Positions 44,813-54,005 of a stretch of 64,000 bases of DNA are shown here, piece after piece. Position numbers and translations under genes: made by a program. Position 1 is the stretch's first letter, and each line of letters begins with the position of its first letter. Source of the stretch: CAWGCE01 sp964480915 (lineage in GTDB: Bacteria > Planctomycetota > Planctomycetia > Pirellulales > Pirellulaceae); NCBI GenBank assembly GCA_964480915.1, contig CAYZRS010000023.1, positions 6,329 through 70,328 on the forward strand. Direction: 5' to 3'. Below the pieces are notes generated by a model, which worked only from the letters and a program-made list of their open reading frames with translations, did no database searches and was not told where the DNA came from.

Positions 44813-46414
44813 ATGGCACGGTATTCCTACCCTCATGCCGCTTTCCGCTTGACGATAGCAACGTCGTCGAATGGAGATGTTCAGCAACCTTGCGCTCCTT
44901 TGGTAGATGGTTCCCGCTGGCCGGTGACGTTTCTTATTCTGCTGCTGGGACTGTTCTTGCCTCCAGCAAGTTTTGCCCAAACTGTCCCGGAAGAACCAAC
45001 TCGGAATTCAATCGAGCGCTACCGAGTTCGCTTATGGATCGCTTATGAAGCCGCACCTGAAATCGGACTGGTAGCGGATGACAAATTTCGTTCAGACCTT
45101 GGGCGATCGCTAAAGGCGATTTTTGGAGGAGCCTGGGACATGCAGATGTCTGCTGCTCCGCCCGGCATCGGAGCAATACTCCCAGGAGATACCGCCCCTT
45201 TGACCGTTCAGCAACTGAAGGCGCTTGCCGACGGAATCGACGATGTGGGCAAGTTGATTGTCGTTGGGATTGGTTGGAATGGTAAAGAATACGAAGTCCA
45301 ATCACGTGAGTTTGATGCGCGTGCACAAGTCTGGAGCATATCGCGCACCCACCGGATTGGTGCACCATCGGAGTTGTTGAGCGTTACCCTGGGGGCCATC
45401 GTTCAGACTTTTGCGCCGGTGGGCACGATCGGCAAACCGAACAAGAACCGAGTCGAGGTGGCGCTTCACGCCGGCGAGTATTCGTCGGCGAGCGAGTGGA
45501 TGGGGCCGGACGGCCGACGCATTGGTTCCCCGTTGGTGCCGCAACCAGGTTCGCTCATGCAGGTCATCATTCGGCGACGGAACCCAAGGTCGGCGGAGCA
45601 GCGGTACTCCTATTCGGTGATTCCGTGGACGATTCTACAAGTTAACGGCACTCAGCAAGGCGAATCGACGTGTACGATCCACAGCGGGTTACGCAGTCCG
45701 TTGCGAGTTCGTGGTGTTAGTCGAACGGATCGTCTGGCGATTGCGATCCAACCTCGTTTTCCGCAAACAACGCTGAAGATTCTTTCCAACGACGAACCCC
45801 AACGTCCGCTGTCGGGTTATCAGGTGTACGCGAAGGAAATCGATTCCAAAAGCTCCCGATACGTGGGCCAATCCGATTGGCGCGGCGAGGTGGCATTGCC
45901 TCGCGACGATGAATCTCCTTTGAAGTTCTACTATCTCAAACATGGCAAATTGCTTCTTAAACGATTGCCGATTGTGGCGGGGCATGAACGCGAACTGGTC
46001 GTTGAGATCCAGGATGATTCGCAGCGGCTGCGAGCCGAAGGCGCCGTAAAGGGGATCCAGGATCGACTGGTCGATTCTTTGGTCCGACGGGAAATCAAAG
46101 CAGCAAGGATTCGCAGGCAATTGGAGTCGCGTCCACTGGACGCTTCGCGTATCTCCCGCGCCCGCGAACTGCTCAAAGAGTACCGCGAATTGCCGGGGCG
46201 CAACGAGTTCATTCGTGAAATCCAAGATCGACAACGCGAGTTCTTCTCCGGTGATAAGTCGACCCAGAATCGCATCGACCGTCTCTTTCGCGATGTTCGT
46301 GACTCGATCACTCGATCGCTGACGACAACTCTTGAAGAATCATTGGTTCAAGAAATTCAGGAAGTCGAGCAACGGATGACGCGGCAACCGGCCAATCGCG
46401 ATCCGGTCGATTAG
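44813..46414 (+). CDS. Exported protein of unknown function, end of the ExbBD train
   Basis: The protein has an uncleaved or late-cleaved export signal (WPVTFLILLLGLFLPPASFA at about 38-57). The middle consists of alternating alpha/beta segments (YRVRLWIAYEAAPEIGLVAD, LKALADGIDDVGKLIVVGIG) and an Ig-like region (LRVRGVSRTDRLAIAIQPRF, PLSGYQVYAKEIDSKSSRYV). A long C-terminal coiled coil follows (about 400-535, RRQLESRPLDASRISRARE). I recognise no family. The ATG lies two bases after the stop of the solute-binding-protein gene; a TTG at 44807 is an alternative. The coupling suggests that it works with that protein. Confidence 0.65.
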   Translation: MARYSYPHAAFRLTIATSSNGDVQQPCAPLVDGSRWPVTFLILLLGLFLPPASFAQTVPEEPTRNSIERYRVRLWIAYEAAPEIGLVADDKFRSDLGRSLKAIFGGAWDMQMSAAPPGIGAILPGDTAPLTVQQLKALADGIDDVGKLIVVGIGWNGKEYEVQSREFDARAQVWSISRTHRIGAPSELLSVTLGAIVQTFAPVGTIGKPNKNRVEVALHAGEYSSASEWMGPDGRRIGSPLVPQPGSLMQVIIRRRNPRSAEQRYSYSVIPWTILQVNGTQQGESTCTIHSGLRSPLRVRGVSRTDRLAIAIQPRFPQTTLKILSNDEPQRPLSGYQVYAKEIDSKSSRYVGQSDWRGEVALPRDDESPLKFYYLKHGKLLLKRLPIVAGHERELVVEIQDDSQRLRAEGAVKGIQDRLVDSLVRREIKAARIRRQLESRPLDASRISRARELLKEYRELPGRNEFIREIQDRQREFFSGDKSTQNRIDRLFRDVRDSITRSLTTTLEESLVQEIQEVEQRMTRQPANRDPVD

Positions 46415-46650
46415 CCGGGGCATCTTCGCGGCCGTTGTTGATCGGCACTCAGCTTGGTGGCGATGCTGATGGCGATCCTATCAGCGGGGTGCACGGGGTA
46501 TCGTGTGCTCGGGGCGAAGCCTTGTCATGGAGAGCCATCGCCCGCCTGGAAATGGTTGTTTTCGCGATAGAAGTTGCTAGCGGTCTTTCCTACCATGTGG
46601 TCACGAGTGTCTAGTATCGGCCAGGAAATCGATCGCAATAGGAGTCGCTA

Positions 46651-47238
46651 ATGTCCACTTTCTCATCCACTGGTATTTACGCTGTCCGGCGGCTGCGCTT
46701 CGTTGTCGCCTGCTCCTGCACATTCTTGTTGCTCTCCAGCTTCCTGCCAGCTGCCGTTGTCGTAGATATCACGACCGACACGCCGCAGGAGCTCGTCGGC
46801 TCGATCGCCTGGGATAACGCCGACGTCGGCATGGGATTTTTTAGCGTCGGAGAATTGACGATCAACACGGGATGGTCTTCTTTTCAGAACCTGCCGGGTA
46901 ATGCTGACGACCAAGCTTTTTCGATTTTTGAAGGGTTCGGCGGAATCCTGACATTTCGAACCGGCGAAGTGCTTGCGCCACCGACCGTCGTCGGCGACGA
47001 TCCGCTGCTCGATCCGATCGCCGGCATGGGGTACGGTCCCATTTCGGGAACCTATACCAATGGATTTAACGGCGGCACGTCGGACGGGACCGTCGATTTC
47101 GAGATGGTGATGATAGGGACTGCCGCCGGGGAAAGACGGGAAGCCTCATTCTCGTTTGTGGTAGTTCCCGAGCCCACCCAACCGTGGCTGCTGTTGAGCC
47201 TAGGCTTCCTAGGGTTCAGGCGGTGGAAGACGCCGTGA
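46651..47238 (+). CDS. PEP-CTERM sorting-signal protein
   Basis: A signal peptide (hydrophobic RFVVACSCTFLLLSSFLPAA) opens a beta-rich 195-residue protein. It ends with VPEPTQPWLLLSLGFLGFRR: Val-Pro-Glu-Pro, a short hydrophobic helix and a basic tail, the PEP-CTERM signal recognised by exosortase. The mature part is a PEP-CTERM-type beta domain with no catalytic motif visible. The ATG has GGAG seven bases upstream. The gene runs convergent to the kinase gene with 17 bases between stops. Exosortase itself is not in the window. Confidence 0.85.
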   Translation: MSTFSSTGIYAVRRLRFVVACSCTFLLLSSFLPAAVVVDITTDTPQELVGSIAWDNADVGMGFFSVGELTINTGWSSFQNLPGNADDQAFSIFEGFGGILTFRTGEVLAPPTVVGDDPLLDPIAGMGYGPISGTYTNGFNGGTSDGTVDFEMVMIGTAAGERREASFSFVVVPEPTQPWLLLSLGFLGFRRWKTP

Positions 47239-47255
47239 TCTTGTGAGCATTGCGT

Positions 47256-48641
47256 CTAGCTGCTGATTTGCTGACCGATCAAGAAGCCAATGATCATCGA
47301 AATTGGAATCGCGATTGCCAGTGCGACGAGGACGACCGTGGTGGTGTTGTTCCTGTCGCTCGGTTCGGCCTGAGGGCCAAACGGTAGAGATGGGAAGCGA
47401 CGTTTTCGTCGGCCTGTTTTCGTCTCTTCTGACGAGTTGAGTTCGGTCGATTGCGAATTCAGTCCGCCCGAAGTCTGATTGGTATCTCCTTCGAAGCTGT
47501 CGTAAGAGCCATCTTGGGTCGCTTGCAGTTCTTCTTCTTCCTCTTCGCTATGAGTCGGAAGTGGGGGCGGCATCCATGGCGATCGTGAAGAATGGGGGGC
47601 CGTCAGGTAGGCGGTTTCAGTGCACCAGGGTTCGAGGCGTACGACGACTTCCTGTGCCGTTGCCACGCGGCGCTCAGGACTTTTTTCCATCATATCGGCG
47701 ATCAGATCGACAAAGTCATCACTGACTTCTGGATTAAACCGCCTTGGGTGCCATGGTGTTTCCTCGCAGTGGCGGCGAGCCTTCGTGCGAGTCGTACCAC
47801 CAGGAAACGGTACTTTGCCAGTAATCGTGTAGTAGAGCGAACAGCCGAGCGAATAGATGTCGCTGCGCGGCGTTACCGATTCGGGCGATTTGATCTGCTC
47901 AGGTGAAATGTAGTCGGCGGTGCCGACGATCTTGTGCTTGCGAGGGTCATCTTCATCGCTGCCAAGAAAACCGGCTAATCCCAGGTCGGATACTTTGGCT
48001 TGACCATTATGAGTGACAAGAATGTTGCCCGGTTTGATGTCGCGGTGGATGAGATTTTTTTCATGTGCGCTTTGTAATCCGCGTGCCGCTTGCATGATGA
48101 TGGATGCGGCCTGTGCCATGTTCAGCTTGCCTTGGTTGCGAACAAAACGGCGTAAATCGGTCCCATCGACAAATTCGGTGACCAAATAGTGCACGTTGCC
48201 CTCGTGACCGGCGTCGTAGGCTCGCACCAAGTTGTCGTGATCGAGCGAGGCTTGAGCGCGAATCTCCCGCATGAAATTCGCAATCGCTTGCGGCGTTGAG
48301 CGGCTAAGAGGTAGCACTTTGATGGCAACTTCACGCCCCATCATTTGGTGTTCCGCTTTGAAAACCTGTCCCATGCCGCCTTGGGCAATCCAATCGGTAA
48401 TGACGTACGGTCCAAGCCGCAGTTTCGTCCGGCCGCTTTTGAGTTGCTCCGCCTGATAGTTGGTAACAAAACCGAGCGTCACCAAGGAACGGGCCAGTTG
48501 ATCATCTGTTACTTCCACACGAGGAGCAGGGACGCCGGTCTCGGAGCGTCGCGCATTGGCGATCGCGTGTTCGAGTTCTTCTTCAGTGACCAAGCCACTG
48601 AGGACCGCCGATCGTTGGAGGACCGATTTTGTTTCAGGCAT
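47256..48641 (-). CDS. Membrane-anchored Ser/Thr protein kinase
   Basis: A short N-terminal module (LVTEEELEHAIAN, LVTLGFVTNYQAEQLKSGRT) precedes a complete kinase domain: Gly loop IAQGGMGQVFKAEH (85-98), catalytic Lys108 in EVAIKVL, HRDIKPGN (Asp201, Lys203, Asn206), and DLG at 219-221 in place of DFG, then TADYISPEQIKSPE. All catalytic residues are present, so the enzyme should be active. The C-terminal part is Ser/Thr/Glu-rich and basic, ending with one membrane helix (NTTTVVLVALAIAIPISMII), so the kinase faces the cytoplasm. There is no extracytoplasmic sensor domain. The N-terminal module is shared with the ExbBD-train propeller protein, which suggests a common partner. Confidence 0.9.
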   Translation of the reverse strand: MPETKSVLQRSAVLSGLVTEEELEHAIANARRSETGVPAPRVEVTDDQLARSLVTLGFVTNYQAEQLKSGRTKLRLGPYVITDWIAQGGMGQVFKAEHQMMGREVAIKVLPLSRSTPQAIANFMREIRAQASLDHDNLVRAYDAGHEGNVHYLVTEFVDGTDLRRFVRNQGKLNMAQAASIIMQAARGLQSAHEKNLIHRDIKPGNILVTHNGQAKVSDLGLAGFLGSDEDDPRKHKIVGTADYISPEQIKSPESVTPRSDIYSLGCSLYYTITGKVPFPGGTTRTKARRHCEETPWHPRRFNPEVSDDFVDLIADMMEKSPERRVATAQEVVVRLEPWCTETAYLTAPHSSRSPWMPPPLPTHSEEEEEELQATQDGSYDSFEGDTNQTSGGLNSQSTELNSSEETKTGRRKRRFPSLPFGPQAEPSDRNNTTTVVLVALAIAIPISMIIGFLIGQQISS

Positions 48642-48718
48642 AACGTGCGTCCGGAAAAAGATGTGCTCTTTCTATCCTAACCGAAGTTCGCCAATCGTGC
48701 CTGCTCAACTTGGCGAAC

Positions 48719-49405
48719 CTAAAGGTCAAATCCGAATGGAAATCGGTGCCAACTGCTAGGAATGGGCGCATTGAATGTCTGGCGTTCATTCTGGGTGGGA
48801 TGGGTGAGTTCCAACTGCCAGGCGTGCAGCGCAATGCCTCTGGAGAATTCCTGCTGACTGCCATATTTGCGATCCCCAACAATGGGATGGCCGAGTGCCG
48901 CGAGTTGGACGCGAATCTGATGTTTGCGGCCCGTTTCCAGCTCAATTTGCAGCCACTGATGTTTGTCCGATTCGCCATAGATTTGGTACCGCAGGCGGGC
49001 CTCCTTCGCCCCTTGATCCGATTCTTTACAAACGACCATCTGGCGATGTCGATCATCTTTGCGCAAGTAACTGATGCACTGCCCGCGATCTTTCGGCATC
49101 CGTCCGGCCACGATCGCCCAATAGGTTTTGTTGACGGTCCGTTCCTGAAACTGGCGGGTGAGTCGTGACGCGGCTTTGGAAGTCCGCGCCAGGACGACCG
49201 CGCCGGTCACGAAGGCATCGAGCCGACTGACGACTCCCAAATAGACGTTACCTGGCTTATTGTACTTGTGTTTCAAATAGTCTTTCGCCCAGTTGACGAG
49301 GCTCGGCTCACCTTCGGCAGCACCCATCGTGGGAAGTTCGGCCGGTTTGTTGACCACGAGCAGGTGATTGTCTTCGTGAAGAATGTCAGACGGTTTGGGG
49401 TGCAC
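48719..49405 (-). CDS. RluA-family RNA pseudouridine synthase
   Basis: The catalytic core motif VVSRLDAFVTGAVVLARTSK gives Asp63, the nucleophile conserved in RluA, RluC and RluD (HRLDxxTSG). Further family segments are HEDNHLLVVNKPAELPTMG at the start, TVNKTYWAIVAG, and the late ETGRKHQIRVQLAALGHPIV. There is no N-terminal S4 domain, as in RluA/TruC-type enzymes of this size (228 residues). The substrate RNA and position cannot be told. The His of HRLD is Ser60 and the Thr-Ser after it is Val-Thr, both tolerated in the family. The gene lies between the kinase and the idr operon on the same strand. Confidence 0.9.
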   Translation of the reverse strand: MHPKPSDILHEDNHLLVVNKPAELPTMGAAEGEPSLVNWAKDYLKHKYNKPGNVYLGVVSRLDAFVTGAVVLARTSKAASRLTRQFQERTVNKTYWAIVAGRMPKDRGQCISYLRKDDRHRQMVVCKESDQGAKEARLRYQIYGESDKHQWLQIELETGRKHQIRVQLAALGHPIVGDRKYGSQQEFSRGIALHAWQLELTHPTQNERQTFNAPIPSSWHRFPFGFDL

Positions 49406-49489
49406 AGATGGTTGTCCTTCGCGCTGGGCGAAATTGTGGCCGGAACGGAACGACGCGTCATTCTCGCAACGCCGATCGATGAATTGCGA

Positions 49490-52210
49490 CTATACGATGA
49501 TTGTGCGAGGTGCGAATGACATTTTGGTGAGGTCATGTTTGTACGGCGATTCGCCAAGGCGTTTCACTTTCCCCTTACCGAGCTTGAACCGATAGCGATT
49601 CGTAATTGGATCGGGTACGCGATGAATCAGGCTGTTCGCCGGCGAGCCGGGGATCAGCGCGTTGGTCCACATGACGCCAGGCCGAATCGCGTCGGAGATA
49701 ATGGCGACCGCTTTCATCTCGCCTTTCCCAATCCGGATGTGCCCATTCTCTTCCAGGGATTTGAACATTGCGTCATCGTTGTGCACGGCGACGAATCCGC
49801 CGGTTTGGATGAGCACGTCGTCGTTCGTGACGAGGACGTAGTCTCCCGTTTCTATGCCTAATCGAGTTGCGTCTTCAGGGTTTAATTCCAGCCACTGATC
49901 GGGCCATCTTTGGGTAATGAACGGGCGACGTACATCGTCAAACATGGTCTGCCAGATTTCGTTGATGCGACCGCAGGTGAGCCACATCTCTTCCCCTTTG
50001 GGCGTGATCCGTTCATAAAAATCGGCGAATAGAGTCCACGGTGTCTTATGAAGTAGCGCCTTGCCACTGTGTGAGTTGAACGAAGAGAGCCACTTGCTGT
50101 GGACTGTCGGGCCTTCGGGTTCGCCAAAATCGTTGCCGTAGTCATGCAGTCGCTTGGTGCCAATGATCGCGCCGGTTACTTGGGGGGCGCTGTAATGGCC
50201 AACGTACTCTTTGTAGTCTTCCGATTCGGTGAGTTTCTTTCGATATCGAATAGGAGTCTGAATGCCGTGGGTGCCCAGTTCTCGCAGCAGTTCGTGGCCT
50301 GTTTTGCCGGCTCGTTTGGCGTAGTCGACCAGTGGATGGTAGTTGAGCATGCCCTTCCGACCAAATCGGGCCGCCTGCTCGAACACATCATTTGAATCCT
50401 TCCAGTCGTAATCCTTAAATCCCATCCGCTGTGCGAATTGACTGATGATCCACCAGTCCGGTTTGGCTTCACCCGGCGCATCGCAGAATTTGCTGTAGAG
50501 TCGCAGACGCCGTTCGCCGTTACAGCGCGTGAAATTCTCTTCACCCCAAGCGGCGGCCGGCAGTACTAGGTCGGCAAATTGAGCACCGATCGGATCGCGC
50601 AGGTAGATGTCTTGATGAACAACGACCATGCCTCCCGCGTCAGCTCGCTTTTTCAAAACGTCGACGACGTGGGCTCGATCGGTGGAGGTGATTTGGTGCG
50701 GACTTTCAACCGTCTGGCTTTTAAACTTCAGCGCCAATTCGGCACTGGCCGCCATTGCTTGGCACCACGTGGTACCGATCACCCAAGCCCAGCGTAAGTT
50801 GCCGGCTTCTACCCAGCGGTCGAGATCGATCTCTTTCTTGCGTCGGCCAGGTCCTTTTTCTGGCGAGTAGATGCGGGGGTAACTGGCGGCTCCCATCCAT
50901 CCCCGTTGGTGACCGCCCAATCGCGAGACGACTCGCCCATCACGATTGCCGGCTCCACAAATGACGGCCAGCGATGCGTAGGAGGCGGTATTGAGGTAAT
51001 TGTTGCTCCAGTAGTTGCCCTTCTCTAGCGCAAAGGAAGCTTGGGGCGATTTGCCATTCACCGGCTTGGCGATCAGCTCGGCCGCTCGGCGAATGTCTTC
51101 CGCTTTGATGCCGGTGATCCGGGCTGCGTTTTCTAACTTGGCATCGTCTTGGTCGAGGATCCATTCCCGATACTGTTCAAACGAAGCGCCCAATTTTCCC
51201 CAGGTCGTGCGCCATTGCCACGGCGTGTTCCTTGTCCCCCGTCCGAAACCGGAATCGATTTCCCAGCGGGACGCGACCCAGTTCTTAATGAACTCGGAAT
51301 CTTCCCAGCCGTTTTCCAGGATCAAACGGGCGAGTGCGAGGTGCAGGATCGTGTCGGTACCGGGAATGATTGGCAAGAACAGGCCACCATGTTTTTCCGC
51401 GTAGGCGGCTCCGGTCGTCTTCCTCGGCATGACGAAGATCAACTTCTTGTTCGGATCCATCATCCATTCGGTGAAGATGATCGTCTTCGTTTCGTAGGGG
51501 TCGGCACCCGAAATGAAAATTACATCGGCCTGACGCCAGTCGTCGTAAGAAGCGCTGAACGGCACGATACCGGTGTCGTCGATACCGGCCGTGTCGTTGC
51601 CGGGCCCCGGCTTATCGTGCGGTGCATAGGCGGGCGTTTTGATCGATTCAAAAGCCAGTTTGGAAATCGCATACGTGTTTTCGAAATACTGGTAGGAAAA
51701 AGTCTTCATGCCCCAGGCGGTGCGGCCAAACTTGTCCAGGATGTACTGGCTGACTTCGGCCATGACATCGATGGCCAATTCCCAACTGATTGGCTGGAGT
51801 TCCCCGTTGACCCGCATCATGGGCGCCGAGAGTCGGTCGTGGGTTGGCTTGTCGGGCGCGTAGACTTTTTGAGCCAAGCAACCGCCACGGATCGAATGAT
51901 TGCCGCCCGGATTGACGACGGCCGCATCGGGGTCGGCAATGACGGCCACGTGGTGTGGCTTGCCATCAACGACGCAGGTACTGTGAGCGTTCGGGCTGAT
52001 CCACTGGCCGCTCAGCTGATCGACGGGTACGTCGACGCCTAGCGCGTTTTCTGCAGCGGCGGTGCCGCCCGCTTGGCCTTCGGGCCAAACGAAGACTTTG
52101 TAGCCGCAGGCGACGATGCAGTAGTCGCAAGCGGTGGTGACGACTTTCGCATCCTTGGGTGGTAAGGGAACGATCGGTTGTTCGCTGCTCTGTTCGCTGT
52201 CATTCGACAT
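49490..52210 (-). CDS. idrA: AioA/IdrA-family molybdopterin oxidoreductase, probable iodate reductase catalytic subunit
   Basis: The 906-residue protein carries the [3Fe-4S] motif TACDYCIVACGYKV with Cys28, Cys31 and Cys35; a serine (NHSIRGG, Ser106) replaces the fourth Cys, as in arsenite oxidase AioA. Molybdopterin regions typical of AioA/IdrA are VICGAGNRDGRVVSRLGGHQ, FADLVLPAAAWGEENFTRCN and ERRLRLYSKF. There is no Tat signal of its own, so it must be carried out with the Rieske subunit, as in AioAB. The gene follows two dihaem peroxidase genes and a Rieske gene, the composition of known idr loci (IdrA, IdrB, IdrP1, IdrP2) that reduce iodate in the periplasm. Arsenite oxidase remains possible, but no ars genes are near. 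The ATG at 52210 matches the family N-terminus. Confidence 0.8.
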   Translation of the reverse strand: MSNDSEQSSEQPIVPLPPKDAKVVTTACDYCIVACGYKVFVWPEGQAGGTAAAENALGVDVPVDQLSGQWISPNAHSTCVVDGKPHHVAVIADPDAAVVNPGGNHSIRGGCLAQKVYAPDKPTHDRLSAPMMRVNGELQPISWELAIDVMAEVSQYILDKFGRTAWGMKTFSYQYFENTYAISKLAFESIKTPAYAPHDKPGPGNDTAGIDDTGIVPFSASYDDWRQADVIFISGADPYETKTIIFTEWMMDPNKKLIFVMPRKTTGAAYAEKHGGLFLPIIPGTDTILHLALARLILENGWEDSEFIKNWVASRWEIDSGFGRGTRNTPWQWRTTWGKLGASFEQYREWILDQDDAKLENAARITGIKAEDIRRAAELIAKPVNGKSPQASFALEKGNYWSNNYLNTASYASLAVICGAGNRDGRVVSRLGGHQRGWMGAASYPRIYSPEKGPGRRKKEIDLDRWVEAGNLRWAWVIGTTWCQAMAASAELALKFKSQTVESPHQITSTDRAHVVDVLKKRADAGGMVVVHQDIYLRDPIGAQFADLVLPAAAWGEENFTRCNGERRLRLYSKFCDAPGEAKPDWWIISQFAQRMGFKDYDWKDSNDVFEQAARFGRKGMLNYHPLVDYAKRAGKTGHELLRELGTHGIQTPIRYRKKLTESEDYKEYVGHYSAPQVTGAIIGTKRLHDYGNDFGEPEGPTVHSKWLSSFNSHSGKALLHKTPWTLFADFYERITPKGEEMWLTCGRINEIWQTMFDDVRRPFITQRWPDQWLELNPEDATRLGIETGDYVLVTNDDVLIQTGGFVAVHNDDAMFKSLEENGHIRIGKGEMKAVAIISDAIRPGVMWTNALIPGSPANSLIHRVPDPITNRYRFKLGKGKVKRLGESPYKHDLTKMSFAPRTIIV

Positions 52211-52262
52211 GTTGTTTCTCTGTTCGTTCGATCGTGCCCCAGGCGGCAACGCGTGAAATGAG

Positions 52263-52817
52263 CTAGGGCGCAGCGCTGGGATTTCGGTGGTGGCCGAAGA
52301 GCAGCCCGATGATCCCGATGGCGTAAATGTCGTCACCGTCGAGCTCTAAGACGATTTGCGGCAGCGTCGACGTCGCGTGACCGGCGATGACGAGACCATG
52401 CCTCGTCAAATCAAAGGTGGTGAGATGCTCACCGCAGCCGATGGCCTGGTATTCGCCAACAAAGCCGTCACTCATGTCGCCGCCCATGTGCGTGCAACGG
52501 GTGCTGAACGCGACGATGTCCTGCCCTGGGCCGATGCCGCCCCCTGCCCGTTTGCCAAGTTTCACGAGCATGGCGCCCGAGTGGGCTCCTTCGGACGGGT
52601 AATCGAACAGCTCCGGTTCGTTGTTTGTTAGTTGGGACTGCGTGGCGATTCGAACCCTTGCCAAATTCTGCAGCGCCACCGCCTGGTCAGCATCCTGTGC
52701 CAAAACGCGGCCAGCAAACAGCTCGCCCAGCAGGATGGTCGTTGCACCGGCCGTGCTGCGCTGTAAGAACGCGCGGCGATCTAATCCGCAAGGTGTGTTT
52801 GAATTGTCGTTGGTCAT
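52263..52817 (-). CDS. idrB: Rieske [2Fe-2S] subunit, AioB/IdrB-like, Tat-exported
   Basis: A Tat signal (DRRAFLQ at 13-19, then a hydrophobic stretch to about 40) starts the 184-residue protein. Cluster ligands are Cys108 and His110 (STRCTHMGG) and Cys128 and His131 (AIGCGEHLTTFD), the C-x-H and C-x2-H boxes of Rieske proteins. The residues that usually form the extra disulfide are Gly and Glu here, as in some AioB proteins. GHATSTLPQIVLELDGDDIY is a close AioB/IdrB-type C-terminal match. It passes electrons between periplasmic carriers and the molybdenum subunit, and its Tat signal exports the complex. The start is 12 bases after the preceding gene, with GGAAAG upstream. Confidence 0.87.
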   Translation of the reverse strand: MTNDNSNTPCGLDRRAFLQRSTAGATTILLGELFAGRVLAQDADQAVALQNLARVRIATQSQLTNNEPELFDYPSEGAHSGAMLVKLGKRAGGGIGPGQDIVAFSTRCTHMGGDMSDGFVGEYQAIGCGEHLTTFDLTRHGLVIAGHATSTLPQIVLELDGDDIYAIGIIGLLFGHHRNPSAAP

Positions 52818-52829
52818 GGTCGCTTTCCG

Positions 52830-54005
52830 TTACGGAGTGCTTGGCGCATAGGGTGGTAATTCAGGCACGGCAACTCGTACTTCGTCACCACTTAGCGATT
52901 CGAGAAACGCCAACAATTCCCATTTCTCGTCTTCGGTTAGGTTGAGCGGTTGGAGCAGCGCACTCTTGTTGTGCCCTTCCCCGCCTCCTTCGTCGTAAAA
53001 ATCGATCACCTCTTCGAGCGATTCGAACACGCCATTGTGCATGTAGGGTGCAGTGTATTCGATGTAGCGCAATGGCGGCGTCCGAAATTTGCCCTTATCT
53101 TCGTCGCGTTTGGTCGTGTAGTAGAGTCCGAGGTCGGTATGCGCGTTGCGGTAAACCTCTTCCCCAACGCCGCGGGCGTAGTGTTGGAACCGCATTGTGA
53201 TTTGGCGCAATGGGTCCTGTTCGAACAGCGGGTGATCGGGTACGCCCAGATCGTGATAGTTCTCGTCGCTCATTTGCGGGCCGTGGTGACATTGGATGCA
53301 ACCGGCTTTCCCTTGGAACAGCGCCAGGCCTTTGATCGCATCTTCGTCCAGGGCCTCTTTGTCGCCGGCCAGGTATTCGTCGAACGGGCTGTCGTTTGCC
53401 ACCAATTCGGTTCGCTCAAATGTCGCGATCGCTTTCAATACGTGGTCGTATGTCGGTTCTTGGCCAAACGCCGCCTGGAACATGCGGACGTATTCAGGAA
53501 TTTGCACCAGCCGTTCTTCGATCATCGCCGGATCGCCGTTGCCGGCCACGTTTCCGGTGATGGCACTATGGGCCTGCGCTTCGAGGCTGGGCGATTCGCC
53601 CGCCCAGAATAGTTTCGCGAGGTAGGCGCTGTTGATCAGCGTTTGCGAATTCCGCCAATGCTGTGTGCCGGCGTAGCCACGCGAGAGCGCGTTGCCGTCT
53701 CCCCAGCCTTGCCGTGGATCATGGCATGAAGCACAACTGGTACCAACGTCGCCCGAGAGGCGGTCGTCGAAGAAGAGGAGTTTTCCGAGCGCCGTTTTTT
53801 CCGCCGAGACCGGATTGTCGGCGGGGACTGGAACGGCCGGTAAGGGGGCCAGCGGTGGAAACGTTGCGCGGCGTTCTTGCCCTCGGACATGAGCAACATC
53901 GCCGAGCATGACAAGCAGCAGTGGCAGCATGCCTGCCGCGCACACAAACTTCGGTACAGCTCGCATCACGGAGCAAAAAGTGACGACACGGCAAGAGTGC
54001 GGCAT
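52830..54005 (-). CDS. idrP2: Dihaem cytochrome c peroxidase/MauG-family protein, IdrP-like (second)
   Basis: Two haem c sites are visible, CASCH at 91-95 and CIQCH at 236-240, with a signal peptide before them (to about 43). Family segments include FFDDRLSGDVGTSCASCHDP, FRTPPLRYIEYTAPYMHNGV and VIDFYDEGGGE. Bacterial CCPs reduce hydrogen peroxide with electrons from cytochromes or cupredoxins. In idr loci two such proteins are proposed to remove peroxide or related by-products of iodate reduction. The ATG at 54005 has AAGGAG eight bases upstream and overlaps the stop of the previous gene by one base (TGATG). The paralogue upstream is clearly diverged. Confidence 0.85.
   Translation of the reverse strand: MPHSCRVVTFCSVMRAVPKFVCAAGMLPLLLVMLGDVAHVRGQERRATFPPLAPLPAVPVPADNPVSAEKTALGKLLFFDDRLSGDVGTSCASCHDPRQGWGDGNALSRGYAGTQHWRNSQTLINSAYLAKLFWAGESPSLEAQAHSAITGNVAGNGDPAMIEERLVQIPEYVRMFQAAFGQEPTYDHVLKAIATFERTELVANDSPFDEYLAGDKEALDEDAIKGLALFQGKAGCIQCHHGPQMSDENYHDLGVPDHPLFEQDPLRQITMRFQHYARGVGEEVYRNAHTDLGLYYTTKRDEDKGKFRTPPLRYIEYTAPYMHNGVFESLEEVIDFYDEGGGEGHNKSALLQPLNLTEDEKWELLAFLESLSGDEVRVAVPELPPYAPSTP

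Noticed and set aside
49490..52817. Plain arsenite oxidase AioBA.
   Set aside because: The subunits are AioAB-like, but two dihaem peroxidase genes in the same operon and no arsenic genes favour iodate reductase. Kept only as the stated alternative.
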